Positions 6,922-9,375 of a stretch of 9,375 nt of DNA are shown here, piece after piece. A program made the translations under genes and the position numbers. The stretch is from PVC group bacterium. GTDB taxonomy: Bacteria > Verrucomicrobiota > Kiritimatiellia > SS1-B-03-39 > PXDE01. Within the stretch, counting starts at the first letter, position 1. Each line of letters starts with the position of its first letter. The stretch is taken from the NCBI GenBank assembly GCA_003566475.1, contig PXDE01000585.1, forward strand, positions 1 through 9,375. Reading direction: 5' to 3'. Below the pieces are notes generated by a model. It searched no databases and was not told where the DNA came from. It saw only the letters and a program-made list of their open reading frames with translations.

Positions 6922-6954
6922 CAGGCAGATTCTCCCCCCAATATTGGCTGCCTG
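6922..6954. terminator. Candidate bidirectional terminator between convergent genes
   Basis: CAGGCAG (6922-6928) and CTGCCTG (6948-6954) form a perfect 7-bp inverted repeat. The loop contains a 10-bp palindrome, CCAATATTGG (6938-6947). It lies between the plus-strand esterase stop (6845) and the minus-strand antitoxin stop (6960). No T-run follows the plus-strand side, so intrinsic termination is not certain. Confidence 0.35.
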
Positions 6955-6959
6955 GCCCT

Positions 6960-7157
6960 TCAGCCTGCTGTCTTGGCCAGGAGTTCCCGGATGCGGGGCA
7001 GAAGCGCGTTGGGAACCTCAATGAAGGTCGCAGATCGCGCTTCCCAGGCCGCTTCATCCTCGGCTAGGGCTTCGTCCTCTGCTTGCTCTTCGTAGTGGAG
7101 AAGTACTCGGCGAACGCGGTCTTCGTCCCAACCTTCAGGCAATTCATCTCTCTTCAT
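6960..7157 (-). CDS. Small antitoxin-like protein (65 aa)
   Basis: Read from ATG 7157, the protein is acidic: MKRDELPEGWDEDRVRRVL, then HYEEQAEDEALAEDEAAWE and a C-terminal EVPNALLPRIRELLAKTAG helix. The GWDExRVRRVLxHYE...EDExxAEDEAA...EVPxxLxPxxRELLAK pattern matches, from memory, a recurrent small protein encoded next to a short RNase/PIN-like or DUF4258-type toxin; I cannot name the family with certainty. A longer frame to 7235 exists, but it would overlap the toxin remnant, and 7157 has GGAGG 11 nt upstream and an ATGA overlap with the remnant's stop, typical of toxin-antitoxin pairs. The partner is broken, so the protein is either an orphan or has another role. Fold and activity are inferred only. 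Confidence 0.65.
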   Translation of the reverse strand: MKRDELPEGWDEDRVRRVLLHYEEQAEDEALAEDEAAWEARSATFIEVPNALLPRIRELLAKTAG

Positions 7158-7251
7158 GGTCTCGATTTCCTCCGGCACCGTCGCCGGTAGGCCTTCAGAG
7201 GCTTTCCTGCGGGCTCTCCATGCCCGGATCAACATAGAAGCGGATCTTCAT
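7154..7251 (-). pseudogene. Internally deleted toxin gene remnant (DUF4258-like)
   Basis: From ATG 7251 the minus strand reads MKIRFYVDP, a start I associate with small DUF4258-type toxins, and then runs to a TGA at 7195 after 18 codons. In another frame the same strand reads GKPLKAYRRRCRRKSRP and stops at 7154, overlapping the antitoxin ATG (ATGA). GKPL-x-AYRRR followed by a basic tail is the usual C-terminus of the same type of protein. Both ends are therefore present but out of frame, and the roughly 60-residue middle is missing. An internal deletion has destroyed the toxin while leaving promoter and antitoxin. The family name is from memory and less certain than the broken structure. Confidence 0.6.
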
Positions 7252-7258
7252 GCCTGCC

Positions 7259-7287
7259 AGTATAGTTCAGACCGTCGGCTCTTCCAG
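7259..7287 (-). promoter_or_regulatory. Predicted promoter of the toxin-antitoxin remnant
   Basis: On the minus strand TATACT (7259-7264) lies 7 nt before ATG 7251, again the leaderless spacing. A weak CTGGAA (7282-7287) is 17 bp further up. The antitoxin may still be expressed from it. Confidence 0.45.
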
Positions 7288-7420
7288 CAGAACCTCGGGG
7301 GGCCACGCGCTGAAGGAGGATTCGGATCGGCCAAGTCCACGCCCTGGCGCGGGACGCACGACCAGAGCAGGTTGGGTTCTACGGCATGGTGGATGGACTC
7401 GCCTCGGGTTCTGGCCGGGC

Positions 7421-7585
7421 GTCCAATCTCTGGACGGAGATGTCCAAGGTCTGGACGTGGGACGGACGTCCCCGTCCGTCCTGCGAGGGATCCGCGCCGG
7501 GGCGGACCTGGGTCCGTGCTTCGCGCCAACCATGGTCGGATCGGGCTCTGGACACCGCGAGACGGACGAGGACGTCCGTCCCACG
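7421..7585. repeat. Extragenic palindrome cluster: paired 15-bp palindromes plus long inverted repeat
   Basis: Two interrupted palindromes, GTCCAATCTCTGGAC (7421-7435) and GTCCAAGGTCTGGAC (7442-7456), are 21 bp apart start to start. Directly after them begins an inverted repeat: 21-bp arms at 7456-7476 and 7565-7585 match at 20 of 21 positions, with CGTGGGACGGACGTCC perfect. A smaller hairpin (CGGACC, 2 nt, GGTCCG) lies between the arms. The cluster is in the non-coding region downstream of kdgT and upstream of the toxin remnant. It may be an interspersed extragenic element or a structured kdgT 3' end. Confidence 0.6.
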
Positions 7586-7639
7586 AAGCCCGGGCAGTCG
7601 GCTCTGGGCGCGGTCCGGGGCCGGACAAGCGCAATATGG

Positions 7640-9250
7640 TTAGGATGACGGAGCCGCCGGAGGCCAGAGGCGACGGTGCAGCAGGCACCCCACGCAGATG
7701 TTGCCGAAGGCTTCGAGTCCGGACAGGACGGCCAGGAGAAGCCCGAACGCGGCGTAGACGGGAGGCGTTCCGCCCATGAGCTGCCCGCACAGAATCAGGC
7801 TCAGTCCGAATCCGAGCTGCGCGGCGAAGCGCTTGGGCGGACCGGGGACCGGCCGGGGCGGGCCCTGGGCCAGGCGGAGCGCCGCCCGGGCGACCAGCGC
7901 GAAGGGACTGTACCTGGCCCGGCCGAACCCTCGGACCAGGAAATCGGCGGCCAGGAGGACCGCGATCCAGGGGGTGACGAGGACATAGATGAGGCTGGCC
8001 GCGAACACCATGCCCGCGACGATGCGAACCACGCGGCCATCCACGGTGGTCGGGCCGGTGTCGGGCGGAAGCTCGTGGGTGCCGTCGATGCCGCGCGTCC
8101 GCTGCCAGCGGTCCCAGGCGATGACCAGGAATGGACAGACCAGGGCGGTGGTGAGCACGGAGATGGAGATCTGGGCGGAGGCGGTGGTCACCAGTCCCTC
8201 GTACTGGGCCGCCACCTCGGCCGTCTCCAGAGCGTTCGCCTCGAGCCGGGCCAGCAGCTCGGGCGCAGCGCCGGGCGCCTCGCGGGCGACGGCCAGGGCG
8301 GAGGCGGCGGCATCGGCACTCACCCCGGCCACGGTGGCCACGGCGAGGGGGGTCATGGTGGCGTTCCCCGCCGTGGAGGCTTCGGCGATGCCTGCCGTCT
8401 GGCTCCGCTCGCCGGTGAGCCAGAGCAGGAAGGCCATGGCCCCGCCGGTGATGGCGACGGTGGCCAGGGCGAGGAACAGGCCGCCGGCGAGCACGTCGCG
8501 CTCACCGAACACGCCGAGGTTCATGGTGGTGCCCAGGGCGAAGGCGAAGAAGGGGATCAGGAGCTTCTCCCCGGGGGCGAGGAAGTCGCGCATCTCGGGG
8601 TCGAGGTTGCCGGCCGCGAACCCGATGCCCATGGGGAGCAGGACGGCCACGAAGGCCATGAAGGGGATGGTCTGCCCCAGCAGACCGAGGGCGACCAGGG
8701 TGAAGAACGGCCCGTCGTTGAGGCTGACCACGGACAGGGCGCCCACGTCGGACCGGTTGCCGTACTGTCCGGTGAGGGCGGCATACATACCGCCGTTTCC
8801 GTTTTCCATGGCGGCGATGATGGCCATGACCGAGAGCCCCAGAAAGCCGTGGTAGATGTTCCCGGTGAGGCGGCCGAGGAGGTAGCCCATGCCCACGGCG
8901 GCGCCAAACTTGGCTCCGGTCAGGACCAGCCCCTTGCGGAGGGCGCGCCCGCCGACCCGGAAGTTCATCTGGGCGCCCACGCAGAACAGGAACAGGCCGA
9001 TGAGGGTGAGGGCGCCGCCGCCCTTGACCAGGGCCTGGGAGAACCCCCCGATCTGGAGCATCTCGTAGACCTGGGTGCCGTCGGGAAGGGTCACCGCCGG
9101 TGCCCCCAGCCGTCGGAGCACCCATTGCACCGGGGCCAGGTGGAGCTGGTCGATGGTGTTGACCAGCGCGCCCGCGAGCAGCGGGATGACCATCATCCCG
9201 CCGGGGAACCGCTCCAAGGTGCGCTTGATGGGATAGGAAATGGACGCCAT
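7640..9250 (-). CDS. kdgT: 2-keto-3-deoxygluconate permease (KdgT) fused to a C-terminal DUF4395 membrane domain
   Basis: The 536-aa product from ATG 9250 is a membrane transporter importing 2-keto-3-deoxygluconate, the product of pectin, alginate and related uronate breakdown, by proton symport in characterised relatives. KdgT hallmarks in order: IKRTLERFPGGMMVIPL (8-24), ENGNGGMYAALTGQYG (149-164), GNLDPEMRDFL (214-224), LIPFFAFALG (231-240), AGIAEASTAGNATMTP (286-301). Known KdgT proteins are about 330 aa. Here residues about 312-352 form an extra hydrophilic Ala/Glu-rich loop, and residues about 403-528 add a DUF4395 domain: VDGRVVRIV, ADFLVRGFGRARYSPFALVAR (435-455), PVPGPPKRFAAQLG (467-480), LEAFGNICVGCLLHR (512-526). 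The start at 9250 matches known N-termini; a TTG at 9310 would add 20 polar residues. No strong Shine-Dalgarno sequence is visible. No keto-deoxy-sugar kinase or aldolase lies in the window. Confidence 0.88.
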   Translation of the reverse strand: MASISYPIKRTLERFPGGMMVIPLLAGALVNTIDQLHLAPVQWVLRRLGAPAVTLPDGTQVYEMLQIGGFSQALVKGGGALTLIGLFLFCVGAQMNFRVGGRALRKGLVLTGAKFGAAVGMGYLLGRLTGNIYHGFLGLSVMAIIAAMENGNGGMYAALTGQYGNRSDVGALSVVSLNDGPFFTLVALGLLGQTIPFMAFVAVLLPMGIGFAAGNLDPEMRDFLAPGEKLLIPFFAFALGTTMNLGVFGERDVLAGGLFLALATVAITGGAMAFLLWLTGERSQTAGIAEASTAGNATMTPLAVATVAGVSADAAASALAVAREAPGAAPELLARLEANALETAEVAAQYEGLVTTASAQISISVLTTALVCPFLVIAWDRWQRTRGIDGTHELPPDTGPTTVDGRVVRIVAGMVFAASLIYVLVTPWIAVLLAADFLVRGFGRARYSPFALVARAALRLAQGPPRPVPGPPKRFAAQLGFGLSLILCGQLMGGTPPVYAAFGLLLAVLSGLEAFGNICVGCLLHRRLWPPAAPSS

Positions 9251-9282
9251 AGCTATCGGGGACAGAGTGATTTCGATCCGCT

Positions 9283-9310
9283 GTTCTACCCGGTGAGACG
9301 ACGAATGCAA
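9283..9310 (-). promoter_or_regulatory. Possible kdgT promoter
   Basis: On the minus strand TTGCAT (9305-9310) and TAGAAC (9283-9288) are 16 bp apart and would start transcription about 26 nt before ATG 9250. Just upstream is the partial palindrome GAAACGTTCC (centre near 9320), which resembles LacI/GalR-type operators with a central CG. Both matches are weak. Confidence 0.25.
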
Positions 9311-9342
9311 GGACGAAACGTTCCACGCTGGATTGGGGGCGA

Positions 9343-9375
9343 GGGGTCAGGCCTTTACCCTTTCCATCCGACCCC
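9343..9375. mobile_element. Possible end of an IS200/REP-type element at the window edge
   Basis: GGGGTC (9343-9348) and GACCCC (9370-9375) are inverted around a pyrimidine-rich stretch containing CAGGCCTTTACCCTTT. Sequences of the GGGGTCAGGCCTTTACCC type are, from memory, common at repeats associated with REP-associated tyrosine transposases (Y1 type). The element would continue beyond the window, so this cannot be confirmed here. Confidence 0.3.

Larger units (their letters stand above)
7252..7639. other. Non-coding region between kdgT and the toxin remnant
   Basis: I find no convincing gene; the open frames here have arginine/proline/glycine-rich composition typical of GC-rich non-coding DNA. 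Besides the palindrome cluster there is a compact hairpin at 7613-7626 (GTCCG, GGGC loop, CGGAC), 14 nt past the kdgT stop, which could end kdgT transcription although no T-run follows it. Confidence 0.6.

Noticed and set aside
7158..7235. Longer start (7235) for the antitoxin-like protein
   Set aside because: The added residues lie across the toxin remnant and match no expected N-terminus; ATG 7157 has the ATGA overlap and an upstream GGAGG.
7989..8855. Plus-strand open frame of 288 codons opposite kdgT
   Set aside because: The minus strand has unmistakable KdgT motifs; the plus frame is low-complexity Ala/Arg/Ser/Pro-rich.

Overview
This is a GC-rich stretch of a bacterial chromosome. It carries a PEP-CTERM protein built on autotransporter-type beta-strand repeats, two enzyme proteins fused to FGE-sulfatase (SUMF1-like) domains, and an AraC/XylR-type regulator. 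That combination points to the Planctomycetes-Verrucomicrobia-Chlamydiae group, most likely Verrucomicrobiota or Kiritimatiellota. This is inferred from gene content; no rRNA or other marker gene is present.

Layout. (1) 1-335, minus strand: the N-terminal 111 codons of a XylR-like regulator, cut by the window edge. It diverges from (2) 493-2034, plus: a secreted PEP-CTERM protein of 513 aa. The divergent intergenic region holds a direct repeat placed around the regulator's own -35 element. (3) 2101-4119, plus: a 672-aa glycoside-hydrolase-like barrel fused to a SUMF1-like domain. (4) 4120-4541: a 422-bp gap containing a degenerate 48-bp tandem repeat with an invariant 8-bp palindromic core, including one unit that is itself an almost perfect palindrome. 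(5) 4542-6845, plus: a 767-aa exported alpha/beta-hydrolase (esterase type, complete triad) fused to a second SUMF1-like domain. (6) 6960-7157, minus: a 65-aa antitoxin-like protein, preceded at 7154-7251 by the collapsed remains of its partner gene. (7) 7252-7639: a non-coding region with paired palindromes and a long inverted repeat. (8) 7640-9250, minus: a 2-keto-3-deoxygluconate permease (KdgT) fused to a C-terminal DUF4395 membrane domain. (9) 9251-9375: the kdgT upstream region and, at the very edge, a sequence resembling an IS200/REP-type repeat end.

How the genes fit together. The regulator, the surface protein, the hydrolase-like barrel, the exported esterase and the sugar-acid permease suggest carbohydrate scavenging. 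KdgT imports the keto-deoxy sugar produced from uronic-acid polymers. The genes are not one tight operon: most have their own promoter.

The clearest cross-cutting signals are these. Four start codons each sit only 6-8 nt after a -10-like hexamer of the form TAnnCT, which predicts leaderless mRNAs. Two neighbouring but unrelated enzymes both carry C-terminal SUMF1-like domains lacking the catalytic cysteines. The 48-bp array lies directly upstream of the esterase gene.
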